In this document: in pieces, positions 46,287 to 57,432 of the stretch
Layout of the letters: the number at the start of each line of letters is the position of its first letter
How positions within the stretch are numbered: the stretch's first letter is position 1
Assembly (NCBI GenBank): GCA_963678675.1
Contig: OY783191.1
Span: forward strand, 17,451,096 to 17,515,095
Length of the DNA: 64,000 nucleotides
Source of the DNA: Xiphydria camelus
Taxonomy: Eukaryota > Arthropoda > Insecta > Hymenoptera > Xiphydriidae
Direction: 5' to 3'
The notes under the pieces: generated by a model
Database searches by the model: none
Told to the model about the DNA's origin: nothing
What the model saw: the letters and a program-made list of their open reading frames with translations, nothing else
Made by a program: the position numbers and the translations under genes

Positions 46287-47041
46287 TTGATGTTCCTAAA
46301 TTATGGTAGATAAAGGATCGGTAACAGAGGAGATTACCGTTATCAAAAACCATGAAAATATAGGTATGGTAGAGTCCGGTAATTACCGACCATGTGGCAA
46401 TAACACTGAACGACCAAGCCGCCAATGGCGGCCATCATGCGCCAGGCACATGCGCCTTGCCACGATCGCGTCATCGGCCATTATCGCCGAGCCGAAAGGT
46501 TATATATACGCCTGCCGCTTATGCGGCATTTTTGAAAATTTAAAGATTTACCCTTGGAGGAGTTGATTTTATTTATATCATTGACTTATATACGTAAGTA
46601 TTTTAAGTCAAATGAAAAAATAAGTTTTGCTGTTATTGTTCTAACACCACAAGTAAATAATAAATATTCCTTTGCGTTTTATATTCTATTAAAACGTTTT
46701 TAGAAACTACCCAAAATGGTAGTTTTGAAATAATTTTAGCCATTTTACATGGAAGTATTAAAAAGAGTCTATATGTAGATATTTTTAAACGGATGTGTCT
46801 AGAACATTTTGGGATAATCATTCTAGAGATGTTTCATTACAAACATCGCAGCAATGTACTATTCATGTCTGAAACATAAGAACCTAAATGGTACTTAAAA
46901 AAGATGTTTCTAGCAGATCGGTGTTATTAGGGCTACTGTGGTCAAGATAACAAAATAAAATTACTTGTTTAATTTGTAAATTATTTTTAACCACTATAAG
47001 TCCATATTTTAGTTAAATTTGCAAATAATTTATTATAAACG
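46287..47041. other. AT-rich, nothing recognised
   Basis: Contains one GC-rich patch (46395-46510) and otherwise AT-rich sequence without coding signal. Confidence 0.35.
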
Positions 47042-47343
47042 ATGAGTGAAGGCACCGTGCATTCACTGTGCCTTCACAAGGTGTTGGGCACGTGGTGCAG
47101 AAAAAGTGCAAACACAGTGATTGTACTGAGTGCAAACGTTGTGACTTCCCGCCTAGAGCACCAGAACATTCACCGTGCAAACACCGTGCGCTCTCACGCT
47201 GTGCAACTCCACGAAGAAACTGCACGGTGTAGTCACGGTGGAGCCACAGGCTGTCAGCACTGCGTGCGTCTACCGTGCACTACGGCTTAACTGCACGCTT
47301 TGCTATTGGAGGACTGATGTAACCGCGTGTATGTACCTACCCC
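47042..47343. repeat. CACNGTG-word block 5
   Basis: Rich in caccgtgca, cactgtgcc, cacagtga, caccgtgcg and cacggtgg words. It ends cgctttgctattggagga, an inverse of the ccccRatagcaaag start of other blocks, then truncates the retrotransposon at 47344. Confidence 0.6.
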
Positions 47344-48646
47344 AGGCGCAAAACCTTCGGCGTTAATGGTGTAACCCAGAAATGTTACTGTTGGTTGACC
47401 AAGTTGGCATTTGTTTACGTTCAAGTATAGTGAATGTTGCTGTAGTCGATCGAATACTTGCTGTAGATGTTGTTTGTGTTGCTCGGTATCTTGTGACATT
47501 ACCATCATGTCATCAATGTAGACTTCAACGAAGTTCAAGACGCGGAATATCGAGTTGATGTATCTTTGGAAAGTTTGCGATGCGTTTTTTAAACCGAATG
47601 GCATCACTACGTATTCATATAGGCCCCACGGGGTGATGATTGCTGTTTTTTCTATGCTGTCCTCTGCCATTGGTACTTGGTGATATGCTGCTTTTAAATC
47701 CAGCACCGAGAATATTTTGTTTCCATGGAGGCGTGTGAGTATTTGTTGGATTGAAGGTGGTGCATATTTGTCTGGAACTGTTATTGCGTTTATCTTACGA
47801 TAGTCTCCACACAATCGCCATGTTCCATCTTTTTTTTCTTTGTAAATGGATCGGACTCGCCCAGGGGCTTTTGGAAGGCCTGATGATGCCGCATTCAAGG
47901 AGGTGTTCTATCTCCGCCCAGGCTGCGGCGGCTTTTTCCCCTGCTAGTTTCCTACACTTGTCTGCTACAGGGTGTCCCTCTGTGATTATGTGATGTTGGT
48001 GTGATGTGTTGTTTCGAGTTGGTTTTGCTGGCGGTTTAGTGATATCTATGTACTTTTCCAGGAGTTCGGCAAATGGCTTTGTTGAATTTAACGTGAAAAT
48101 GCCGTGAAATGGTGCTGCCAGTACCACGCCTTGTGTTGTACATTTCGTGGTTTTATCAATTAATTGTTGATTTTTAAGGTCAATCAACAGATCAAAGTGG
48201 GTCAGGAAATCCGCTCCGATGATTGGAGTTGATATGTCAGCGACGATGAAATCCCAGGTAAGTTTTCGTCGAAGATTAAAGTCAACCGTGAGTGTACGAG
48301 AACTACATGTGCGTATTTGTGTGCTGTTTGCTGCGTATAAAGTGAGGTTGTTGTCCATTGTTGTTTTCTTGAAGATTAAAGCAGGGAGAATTGATACCAC
48401 TGAGCCTGAGTCGACTAGAAATTTTTGCTTTGTGTAGTTGTCATGTAGATGTAAGCGGAGCTCTTTTGACGCGAGACCATTACGGCTGTCATCCATGGCT
48501 CCGAGGGGAGACAGCTGGTTTAGTTTTTTGTCTGCGTTGAACCAGCGTCTGATGTGTTTTAGGTGTTTAATTGAAGGTGTGGGTTGTAATTGCATGGTAT
48601 GGTGCAGTAGCGTGCGGCTGATCCGAATCTCTTGTGATAGTAGCAC
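47344..48646 (-). pseudogene. Protease and reverse transcriptase of truncated Ty3/gypsy element
   Basis: The 48646-47795 frame has a protease with FLVDSGSVVSILPA (DSG active site) and TPIIGADFLTHFDL, then ILECGIIRPS-like RT start ending in a T-run frameshift near 47830. The second frame carries the RT core: KKDGTWRLCGDYRKINAIT, FSVLDLKAAYHQVP, FGLKNASQTFQR and the catalytic YIDDMMVMSQD, then FLGYTI. It is cut at 47344, before RNase H. Confidence 0.88.
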
Positions 48647-49571
48647 ATTCCATTCGTTTCATTTCTCCTGAGTGAGTTTGATCTGTATCGAGGCCTGGAG
48701 CGATACTCTTGTTGCTGAGGTGGTTGACTGAATGCTTGTAGCTTTATTTCATGTTGTACTACGATGGTTTGTAGTTGCCTGTTTTCTACTACCAATGTGT
48801 TCAGTAGGTGATGAAGTGCGTCCAGTTTTTTTTCAGCGGAATTTTGTATGTTTGGTACTGTGTGGTGAGTCGCTGATACAGCCATATCATATGGACTGTA
48901 TTCTAACATTTTGTCCGCTGTTTTCACCAAAGCTGTAAGATCTAGATGGTCAGACGCTGCCAAAAATGGACGAAGGTTACTCGATAGTCTGTCGAGCCAC
49001 ATTTTGCGTATGACTTCGTCGTTCATTGTGTCCTCGGCCAAGTTTCTCATTTCACGCAGTAGTTGTGAAGGTTTCCTATCCCTTAATAATAGATCATTCA
49101 AAACCTTGTGAATTTTCTTTTGCCTAGAGCCAGACATTCTTTGTAGTATGGCTTTTTTTAAATTGGGGCATACTTATTTTCTATCGGTGGGTTCTTCACG
49201 ATGTCTTTTAGTTAAGCAAGTGTCTCTACGTCTAATGAATTTAGAACTGTACTATACTTGGCATTATCGCTGGTAATGTTCGATGAATCAAAATTGGTTT
49301 CGATTAGTATAAACCAGGTTTCCGGCTGAGTCTTCATGAATGGTGGTATCCGTGGTCTGTTGAGTGTAAATAGCCAGCTGTTATCAACTGGAATGTTGGC
49401 GTTGAATGGTTCGAGTGTGGGCATTTGGCTTTTTCCCTGAGATGATTCATCTCGTGATCCCTGAGATTGCAAGAAGTTTGGCGCGTTGTCGGCTGCGCTG
49501 TTTGAGGTTAGCGTGGGTGGCGTGCGTCCGCCGAACGACATGTTGCAATGCACTTTGGCTTTTGTTTGCAC
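48559..49571 (-). pseudogene. Gag of truncated Ty3/gypsy element
   Basis: The N-terminal frame (49571-49212) includes RPRIPPFMKTQPETWFILIE, the start of the arthropod Gag capsid. It ends at a stop after DVETLA. The capsid continues in another frame from 49137 with RDRKPSQLLREMRNLA and IRKMWLDRLSSNLRPFL, then a long coil-like VENRQLQTIVVQHEIK. It ends with CYYHKRFGSAARYC, a C-x3-H-x6-C degenerate knuckle. One nonsense codon plus a frameshift separate the halves. Confidence 0.75.
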
Positions 49572-49611
49572 GTAGAGGTTTGCACGCTCGAAGAACTGTC
49601 GGGGTCACCAA

Positions 49612-50109
49612 TTTGTAGGCGTCGCAGGTCTAGCTCGTCGGTCAGACTGGCGAGAAGGAACTCAACCCTACACTGTATGTAATAAACGTAGCTTTATTCA
49701 GACATCACACGTGGCTGCGTGCTACAGCTCTGGGAACAAAGAGATGCCTCGATCTTGTCCAGGATTGACCATGGACTAACTCTACCTTAATACTACATAT
49801 TGCCATCGGCGTCCTGCCGATCACGCTTTGGTGTCGTAGTTGGTCGCTTGTGGCGTGGCGATCGCTATCGAGACGCCACAATCTTACTTACTACTACTTC
49901 CTCTGGCGGTGCCTTGCGCTACTACTACTCGGCTATTTCGCCCTGTATTACCGCTTGGAGGCAATCTCCCGAACAGTTATTATTCTGCGTGTTGCCGCCG
50001 AGGCATCTTGAAAGTAGTTCTTGTTTTGTCAAATCGTCGTAGATCGGTTTTAGAACTTCTTGAACATCTTCAGCGAGAGCAGAAGGATGTTTGAAAGGTG
50101 TTCTGACAA
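49612..50109 (-). repeat. 5' LTR of truncated Ty3/gypsy element (end approximate)
   Basis: The inner end is set by the primer-site context ttggtgaccccgacag at 49597-49612. The outer end is inferred from TGTCAGAACACC on the minus strand. No second LTR exists to confirm it. Confidence 0.55.
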
Positions 50110-51309
50110 ACGTTGGTCGGAATTTAGAAGCATCGATATCAGTTCGTAGCAGTTAGTATTACCGCGAATCGAGGGTAATTTACGGTGACAAGGCGGATGA
50201 TATGTTCCGCAAATAGATTGCTATCTCTTCACTAATTATCAGGCCTTAACGGCATTTGTCGACCGTAGTCAGCTACAGCTTAATTACCGGGCCTTTAGGG
50301 ACCCTCGAACCTCCATGCATTCCGAAAAGGGGATTATCCTTGAGACATCAGCTTATTTCCTCTAACGGTGTTCCGGCGGAAAGATGATAAGATCGCTGGA
50401 TCGAAATTGGATCGAACGGTGGTGAGGAAATTCAAAGGCGAGTCGCAGTTTCCGTGTGAAATATTATTATCGTGCACACCCAAGCGAGGTTTACAAGAGG
50501 CCAAGAGAACGCGCCGGAAGACGCTCTCTAGTATACAAATAACGCGAACTTATAATATACGCGCGAGCACGCGGAGAGATTTGGCGCACGCGGCGATCAC
50601 AACGAGTCGCAGGTACGCGGCGAGCAATCGGCGCACGTGGCGAATATGGAGTAAACGCAAACGCGTGGTGTATGCCGGCTATTCCGGAGCACGCTTCGAC
50701 GGAATCGGCGGATACGAATAGATCACGCAAGCACGCGATGCTCTACGATTGCTTCGGAGCGGTCTGCGAACGGAAATAGCGTGTACGGTAGATCGCGGAG
50801 TTACACGATGCGCGGCGAGTGCACTGGGTCGCGAACGTAGGCGATGCGCGGCGACTCTCCCGTAGACGATTCCGACGCGAGGACGCGCACTAGTAACGCG
50901 AAGGTACGCAGTTTTCGTAACACGACACGACACGAGATCGGGCACTGATGAACGCGAGGATGTACGCGCCGTACCGCGATTTGGTCGTGCACGTGGTGGA
51001 GATTTAGCCGCGCACAAGATCCGCGAGACTCTCCGGAAACGAAGCAACTGTCGATCACGGCGGACGAGAATCCGGAAGCGATTGGAGGGGGAAAAATACG
51101 TGACGCGAGACGCGCGAAATGCCACGTATGCCGCCGGCGCTCGTTACCGTGAATCTAGTAATTCGTAAGGCCGTTCGCGCATCATCGGCGCGAACAAACG
51201 GTATGTAGTACGTCACGGAGTTTCAAGTACAAAACGCACCTGCACTTCTTCAGAAACTTCCTCGCCCCTTTCGGAACGCTAAGAGCTTGTACCTTCCTCG
51301 CCAGGGGAG
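50110..51309. other. GC-rich unassigned block
   Basis: 50480-51160 is dense in acgcg, gcgcacg and cgcgag words with several overlapping open frames on both strands, none with family motifs. Their overlap in many frames is what a stop-poor GC-rich sequence gives by chance. Confidence 0.4.
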
Positions 51310-51480
51310 TTAATCACCTTCTTAGCCAATTAGGGCACACCCATCAACCCCCCACTAGTTCTATCGTCACCTTTTCAACCAATCAGAGCGCACCGCATCA
51401 CCCACGCTATCCCCACTAGCTATTAGTTGCAATGTATATAAATCGCTACCTAATGTATCTTCTTTAATGATGCCATTCCC
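51310..51480 (+). promoter_or_regulatory. LTR-like promoter block with TATATAAAT
   Basis: aaccaatcagagcgcaccgc, catcacccacgctatcccca and gtatataaatcgc match, with divergence, the inverse of 62160-62290. A CCAAT-like word, a TATA box and the shared spacing suggest the same promoter, probably an LTR U3, in two places. Confidence 0.45.
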
Positions 51481-51481
51481 G

Positions 51482-51990
51482 TCTGGGGATCGGCCGATCC
51501 TAGGAAGCTAACCAGACTTCACGGTACTTACATGAGTACTTCACGGTACTCCTTAGAGGCTCCCTAAACTCCCCCTGGTTCATCAGGAATAAACAGCTGC
51601 TCCATGAAACCGGACTTCCGTCACTCGACTCAGCCGCAATAAAATATGCAGAGAACCTTCGTAACTCCGTCAAGACCCACGTCAACCCCTTTATCAAAGC
51701 GCTTAGCAATTACTCCAGCAGACCCAAGGACAAAGTCCGCAGACCCTGTATACTTATCATTTAATGTCTAACTTTGATCTCGCGCCATCCGCATCATCGG
51801 CCCCTTCTAGTTGCAGGGCCTTTTTGCTATGTCGTTTCACCCCCTCTACTTCATCTTTTACTTGGTTTATAACCCCCGGGTTGGTAACCACGAGGAGGAG
51901 TTTTTAGTCGGTAAAAATCCGACACTACCCTAATAACATCTTGGGTGTCTTCTCGAAGATTCCCCTCCTCGCCAGTTCTTAAAAAAAAAA
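51482..51990 (+). mobile_element. 5'-truncated non-LTR retrotransposon (Jockey-like) 3' end
   Basis: The frame from about 51500 to TAA near 51764 contains SPWFIRNKQLLHETGLPSLD and HVNPFIKALSNYS, the C-terminal pattern of Jockey-clade ORF2 proteins (PW-x-RN...LH...H-x-NP). A 3' UTR follows with a ttttagtcggtaaaaatccgac hairpin (about 51901-51923), and a 12-A tail at 51979-51990 closes it. Everything upstream of ORF2's tail is missing, as is common for LINE copies. Confidence 0.75.
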
Positions 51991-52103
51991 AATATCTTTA
52001 ATGTGCAAACGTGCCTCAGCCAGCATAGGAATCAGTGCCTCAGTCAGCCAGTCTGTCCAGCGCATTCAGGTTGTAAGTCCTTCAACTTATCATTCAATTT
52101 ACC

Positions 52104-52166
52104 TAAGGGCCGGTTTTACTAATGCCAAGTTATACCTAGAATAAGTATACCAAGAATAAATTTATA
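52104..52166. mobile_element. left end of a Harbinger copy (copy C?) before the gap
   Basis: GGGCCGGTTTTACTAATGCC, then tatacctagaataagtatac, matches the inner start of copy B at 35624-35685. It runs into the run of Ns. Confidence 0.7.
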
Positions 52167-52366
52167 NNNNNNNNNNNNNNNNNNNNNNNNNNNNNNNNNN
52201 NNNNNNNNNNNNNNNNNNNNNNNNNNNNNNNNNNNNNNNNNNNNNNNNNNNNNNNNNNNNNNNNNNNNNNNNNNNNNNNNNNNNNNNNNNNNNNNNNNNN
52301 NNNNNNNNNNNNNNNNNNNNNNNNNNNNNNNNNNNNNNNNNNNNNNNNNNNNNNNNNNNNNNNNNN
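52167..52366. other. assembly gap (200 N)
   Basis: Exactly 200 unknown bases, a conventional gap size, so true length is unknown. Confidence 0.99.
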
Positions 52367-52768
52367 ATAGGAAACTTGCACGAACTGTAGATGGCGTAGT
52401 AAATCGATGGCAGCACCACTTCTGGCGGTTATTAGAAGTATCAGCGTGCAATAAAGTATTAGTGATATCGAAATATTAACAAAATGTTTAAAATAATTAA
52501 ATATGGGTTTAATCCAATGAAGCACAACCTCAAAATAAACCAGAATTCTGTCAAAGGTTCAAAATTATTACAAGCTGGTCATGTTTTAAACTGGTGTTGG
52601 TATCAAAAACTGTCGGATCTTTACTGAAAAAGAAGACAAAATAGAAGAGATTATGTACACTATGCCGTCATAATGCACACAATTATTTTTTTGTCACTCA
52701 GTGCCAAACATACGGGGCGTCCTCAACCCCGTCAACCTCGTATTTGACAGTTAGTGACAAAAAATAGA

Positions 52769-52885
52769 ATTCGTTATAAAGGCGTTTCGCGCCGTTTTAA
52801 CTCGTGTGGTTACCGCACTCGCTTCGCTCGTGCGAAAAACTTCACACTCGTTAAAAACGGCGCTTCACGCCCTTGTAACGAAAAT
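52769..52885. mobile_element. 117-bp palindromic MITE
   Basis: TTCGTTATAAAGGCG... pairs with ...cgcccttgtaacgaa; the centre is cactcgcttcgctcg. Half of it is repeated at 15703-15770. Confidence 0.75.
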
Positions 52886-53060
52886 ATCTATTTCGATTCC
52901 ATTAATTTTAGTACATAAAAAAAACAATGCGAAACACTCTTACTGACACTCTACTTTATATAATTCTATAAATATGAGAATAAAGTTTTGCTTTTGTACT
53001 TACACAAATTTTTGTACAGCTTTAATCCACAATTTGTGTTTATCAAGTTTCCTGGGCCCC

Positions 53061-53225
53061 CTTTCTCGAACTCGCTCGTATCTTTGCGTGCACGCATCTT
53101 AACAAATAGACCAATCAGGATCAAGTCTTCCGTTGTCAGTAACCCCACCACAACGTAATACTTGATCCTGATTGGTCTATTCGCTAAGATGCGTGCACGC
53201 AAAGATACGAGCGAGTTCGAGAAAG
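53061..53225. mobile_element. FB-6 palindromic MITE, copy 2
   Basis: ctttctcgaactcgctcgta pairs with tacgagcgagttcgagaaag. The core aatagaccaatcaggatcaa is shared with 46109-46286, but outer arms differ. Confidence 0.8.
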
Positions 53226-53612
53226 GTGCCCCAGTGGGTACTAGCCGATGGAAACGTATCAAAATATATTTGTTTACTTTTATCAATAACCTTCCGTGGT
53301 GTATTATAACAACCTTTTATACAACGTGTCATACGTGACAATTAGGTTGGCTGGTGGTCGAGGAAGTAAACTTCGGCGCCACCGAGCCAAACACCCTTTT
53401 TGAACGCCTGATTTGAAATATCAATACCTTGCTTTTAAAACCGCGAACTGCAATTTTTGACAAAAATGCCATTTATAACTTACTGTGTTAAGGTTTAAAA
53501 TCTGAAAACAGTAAGCTATAAATGGCATTTTTGTCAAAAATTGCACTTACGAAATTTTCAAAGTAAGGTATCGATGGTATCGATATATCAATATGGCAGC
53601 CTACTTCATAAA

Positions 53613-54535
53613 GGGTGCTTTCCATTTACATGACTCCCAGCGACTTTTGTGTCGACTCGTGTCAACTAGTGTCGACTCTCACCACAAGGGTAATGGAACG
53701 CTCGCTAGGCTAGTAGAGCGGTAAATTCGAATATTATCTATACTAATTTAGGACTGGAGGGGTATACCTAGATGCAAAACCCGCCAAGTCACATTTATAG
53801 CAATTTTATGCATTTATAGCATAAGTATATTCATAAAATCTTTGAACTGGCTACAGTATAAAACGTAAATATGAAACGTTTTCAAACATAATAGTAATAC
53901 TCATTATTAATATACATTTCTTAAGTATATATGTAAAATCTTACATTCTTGGAAAGATTATTAATGTAAGTATAAATAGTGTAAAATTTATTTATTTCAC
54001 GCATTCAGCATTTCAGATGAATGTGTATACAAAATAATGCTAACCTCAAATGTGACTCGCTCAAAAAAATACACATTTTTAAAGTATATATGTAAAATCT
54101 TACACTTTTTGAAAGATTATTCATTTATTTATTTCACGCACTCAGCATTTCAGATGAATGTGTGTACAAAATGATGCTAACCTGTACGGACATGTACAAT
54201 CGACCTGGTATTTACGAATGAATAACTAAAATCTACGGATCTAATATCGGTAATATCTACAGATTACTGCAAATAATTACATTTTTCACCTACCTTCATT
54301 TTCTTCAATCAGACTTTGCATTAACACTTTCCATTATATATTTTTCCTTTGCCCCGTTCTCTCGTTCAAACTTTCGCTCCTTTTACACTCAAACTCAGAG
54401 TGAACTCAGCTCTCTAGCGGAGTCTGTTTGAGGTGACTCGTGTCACCGACTCACGGCGACACAAACTAAATGGAAAGCACTTTCGGCGACACGAGTCGAC
54501 TCGTGTCGACTTGTGTCAGTAAAAGGAAAGCACCC
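53613..54535. mobile_element. 923-bp element with GGGTGCTTTCC inverted ends
   Basis: GGGTGCTTTCCATTTACATG ... TAAAAGGAAAGCACCC. Subterminal cgactcgtgtcgactt-type repeats occur at both ends. THAP copy 1 lacks it, confirming insertion. No coding frame; tandem acgcaYtcagcatttcagat words at about 54000 and 54140. Confidence 0.8.
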
Positions 54536-54642
54536 ATTGTATAGTAGGCATTGCAGGAGTCAAGACTGAAAATATAACCTTAATTTATGAATCTAGTAGG
54601 TATATGTAGTGAAGTGAATTGAAATAAAAAATTTAATATAAA

Positions 54643-54898
54643 ATGGTTTTTTCGTGTGCAGTACCGAGTTGTAAAAATAAATCAACGTTCATGATTCCTT
54701 CTGTAAAAAAATCGAAAGATATTCGTCAAAAGTGGCTCGATTTTATAAAATGTGCCCCCATCATAGACAAGGATTATGCGAAGTTCATTTTACTCCTGAT
54801 CAATTCATAATTGTTAGCGGTAATGCAGGTAAAAATGAAAATTATTTAGAGCGTGTTCATAAATTGGCTGACAGTACTGTATTCCCATTCCGAAGTAT
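54643..54898 (+). pseudogene. THAP domain, frameshifted copy
   Basis: MVFSCAVPSCKNKSTF at 54643 repeats the copy at 21109. At about 54754-54762 one base is missing (tgtgcccccatcat against tgtgcacctcatcat), which throws the frame before the C-x2-H pair. Cut at 54898. Confidence 0.8.
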
Positions 54899-55147
54899 GC
54901 ACAACGCGCGAGAGTGCGAGTCGCCGAGAATTGTGTCACGATTTTTGAAAGGCAAGCGAACTATATACCGACCGGAATTGTCACGCGAAACGGTATCACG
55001 AAAATGTTGCTCACATTTGTTTTCTTCTGGCGAGAGTTGAGTAGGCTTCGTGATTTCTTCTTGACTCCAAAAACGTTGAACGAGTTCGGTTAGTTCGTAA
55101 TCGAGCGAGCATTGGATCGGAGCGCGATGAGGTTCTGTGTCTTCCAA
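54899..55147 (-). pseudogene. BEL/Pao Pol segment before RT
   Basis: LVQRFWSQEEI and LSPEENKCEQHFRDTVSRD, then GRYIVRLPFKN, is the conserved lead into BEL/Pao reverse transcriptase. It is in a different frame from 55011-55877 and ends at the junction with the THAP transposon. Confidence 0.75.
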
Positions 55148-56966
55148 GTGCGACGGAGCCTGATAACACCCAGCCCAGTCGAGTTTCCATCGCGATTGGG
55201 GTCATTGGGCCACCTTCGAGAATGACGTGACTGTAAACATCGGCGCCGAGAATGACGTCGACTTTGTTAGGATGCGCGAAGCTTGGATCAGCGAGTTGAA
55301 GTCCTCGGAAATGTGGCCAATCCTCGACGAGCAAACGAAAAGATGGCAAAAACGATGTTAGGCGCGGAAGCACTAGCGCGTCGACTTGACACGAGAACGA
55401 TGAATCAGTCCGCAATCGCAGTATAAGAGAAGCTAGACCGCGAGTAACACAGGACTGTTGAGCTCCCACTCCGATCACGGGGATGGTTGCATGGTGACGA
55501 GGTAATCGGAGTTGTTGCGAAAGAGATTCGGTGACGAACGAACTCTCCGAACCTTGATCGAGCAGGGCTCTTACTTCGAGAGACTCTCCCGTTTGAGGAT
55601 GCGAAACTGTAACGAGCGCGGTTGCCAGGAGTACTGGCGTTCTCGGAATTATCTTCGGCTGTGCTGTGTGACTAACGACGGGGCTTGTTGTGCTTTGTGT
55701 TGACGTTTCGGCTATCGTTTGCGATGGCTTGATGCTACTTCCGGCGTTCTCGGCTCGAGGACTGTTGTGAAGGAGCGTGTTATGATGCCCTTGACATATC
55801 TGGCATCGCTTTGTACTCCGACACTCTTTCATTCGATGAGATCCTAAGCAGTTGAAACACAAGTTTTTTGAAATCACAAAGTCCTATCGCTCGTTTACCG
55901 GTTTTGATCTGAACCCTGGACACGATGCAATGTAATGGTTTTCTTTGCAGGAAGCGCATGATCGTTCCTTGGCTTGAGCAGTGTGGGCTTTTGTTGAAAT
56001 GGAAGATGCTTTCGAATGCGTTGGAGCTGACTTGCCTTTCGACGCTTGAAGTTGAGCTTGTTCGATGGCTTCAAGCGTGTGAATACGTCCGACAATAAAT
56101 TTTTAAAGCTCATCGAAGGTCGCGGGATCGTTATTTTTCCCTACCCGTTTCTCCCAATCTTTTAGAGACTCGGGATCGAGCTTGCGAACCGTCATATGGA
56201 CCAGTAGATGGTCCCACTGATTGATTGGGCTCCCGAGTGCCGCGAGCGCACCGAGGGCTTCCTTTGTGTCTCCGAGCAAACATTTTAGGCCCGATGAAGC
56301 TTCCTGAGTTAGGCGAGGTATCGAGAATAACGTTGCGAGGTACGAGTCAACAAGGAGTCTCTTGTTTTCGTATCGAGCGGTGAGTGTGTCCCAAGCGCGC
56401 ACGTAATTGTCTCCCGAAACCGTGATATTTTTTATTAATTGAGCGGGCTCACCTGTGAGGCACGTCTGTAGGTAGTGTAATTTTTCCACTGCCGAGAGAG
56501 ACGTGTTCGCATTAACCATGGAGATGAACAGATCGCGAAATGGAGTCCAATCCGTGAATTTTCCATTGAATTTCGGTAAATCGATTTTCGGCAACCGTCG
56601 ATTTTGAGTGGCCGTTTGATTTGAATTTGAATCGTCGGTCGGAGGGCATTGAGGATTTAACTTACTAAGCGTGTCCTTCATTTCGGTTTTCGAATCGAGG
56701 AAGCCTTCTTCGCACAAGGAATAGATGTCATCTTGAAAATAGTCACTCTCAGAGAGCACTTCCCCTCCTTTGGTGTGCTTTGCTACGATGAGCCTCTCGT
56801 GATTTTCTTGAAACTTTGCCCAATTGGCTTCGAGTGTTTCGAGACGACTTTCTACGCGCGAGATTGTCATGTCTTTCCTCAAATTTGTCACTGCTCGTTG
56901 CACTAGACCATACAGCTGCATTTGCCGCTCGAGTAGAGCTTCCACTGCCGTCATTGTTCGCTGCAC
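55011..56966 (-). pseudogene. BEL/Pao Gag-Pro polyprotein with two nonsense codons
   Basis: One frame from ATG 56966 shows, in order: a coiled N-terminal region; LPKIDLPKFNGKFTDWTPFR and SAVEKLHYLQTCLTGEPAQL (Pao-type gag, DUF1759-like); CASCKENHYIASC, CFNCLGSHRMKEC and CQICQGHH zinc knuckles; then ALLDQGSESSFVTESLSQQL (protease, DQGS active site) and VDVILGADVYSHVILEGG with GWVLSG (DUF1758-like). Stops at 56105-56103 (TAA) and 55886-55884 (TAG) interrupt an otherwise open frame, so decay is modest. Confidence 0.85.
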
Positions 56967-57122
56967 TTTTGAACGAACACGAGAGAACGAGAAAACGAGG
57001 TCTGAATCGACTTCGCAACAACCTTTTGACGCGACGACGCAAAGCTCTGCAGCGGACTAACTGATCACTTTCGCGAAACCTTGCTCCGTTTTTATTTTTT
57101 ACGTCGCGATTACCCGACGCGT

Positions 57123-57140
57123 ATCCGGCTCGAAGGACCA
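57123..57140 (-). promoter_or_regulatory. primer binding site, tRNA-Tyr
   Basis: On the minus strand TGGTCCTTCGAGCCGGAT, complementary to the 3' end of eukaryotic tRNA-Tyr with CCA, located 7 nt inside the LTR. Confidence 0.8.
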
Positions 57141-57147
57141 TAAATTA

Positions 57148-57432
57148 TGTTGTGTGTTTAGCGTATTAAGCGATTAGCGATGGGAGCAAGGTTGAGAGAA
57201 TGCAGAAAAGCGGGGAAAGAGAAATGAATTGAGCCGCGTGTAACGTACGAAATTCGAGAGTCACGTTTATTGATATCACCTTAGCGGATTGTATTCGACG
57301 ACTGACTATGCTCGTCGTTCGTCCGAGCTCGGGCCTCGAGGTGGGAGGCGACGAGATAGAAAAAACGAGAGTCTGTGAGCGCGATATTACCGACGTGATT
57401 ATTTAAAGTTTTGTTTCTCTTTTGCCGGAACA
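57148..57432 (-). repeat. 5' LTR of BEL/Pao element, 285 bp
   Basis: Minus-strand ends TGTTCCGGC and CACACAACA form TGTT...AACA. It contains aataaa (tttatt at about 57266 on the plus strand). Bounded on one side by the primer site and on the other by resumed Harbinger sequence. Confidence 0.7.

Larger units (their letters stand above)
47344..50109 (-). mobile_element. Ty3/gypsy LTR retrotransposon, 3'-truncated
   Basis: On the minus strand: LTR-like 49612-50109 (starts TGTCAG, ends CTACA, with an aataaa near its end), then attGGTGACCCCGACAGT primer-site context, gag (49571-48559), protease and RT (48646-47344). RNase H, integrase and the 3' LTR are missing; the break coincides with a CACNGTG block. 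Frames carry several shifts and stops, so this is an older copy than the 1.6-8.8 kb element. Confidence 0.85.
53344..54898 (+). mobile_element. THAP-domain transposon, copy 2 (truncated)
   Basis: Starts AGGTTGGCTGGTGGTCGAGG and is collinear with the inverse of 23445-20830, including the ATCGATACC hairpin. It is split by a 923-bp MITE at 53613-54535 and ends abruptly at 54898, where the BEL/Pao element begins. Confidence 0.8.
54899..57432 (-). mobile_element. BEL/Pao LTR retrotransposon, 3'-truncated
   Basis: On the minus strand: LTR 57432-57148, tRNA-Tyr primer site, gag with three Cys/His clusters, protease of the Pao type, and the segment leading into RT. Most of RT, RNase H, integrase and the 3' LTR are missing past 54898. 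It entered Harbinger copy C: Harbinger sequence resumes at 57433 (atctgataatgacattgacg, compare copy B at about 36003). Confidence 0.88.

Noticed and set aside
50368..51125. Several 80-150 aa Arg-rich frames on both strands
   Set aside because: Overlapping in many frames within GC-rich sequence, no motif, no repeat support; chance frames are more likely.
52119..52525. Frames spanning the run of Ns
   Set aside because: They exist only because unknown bases hold no stops.
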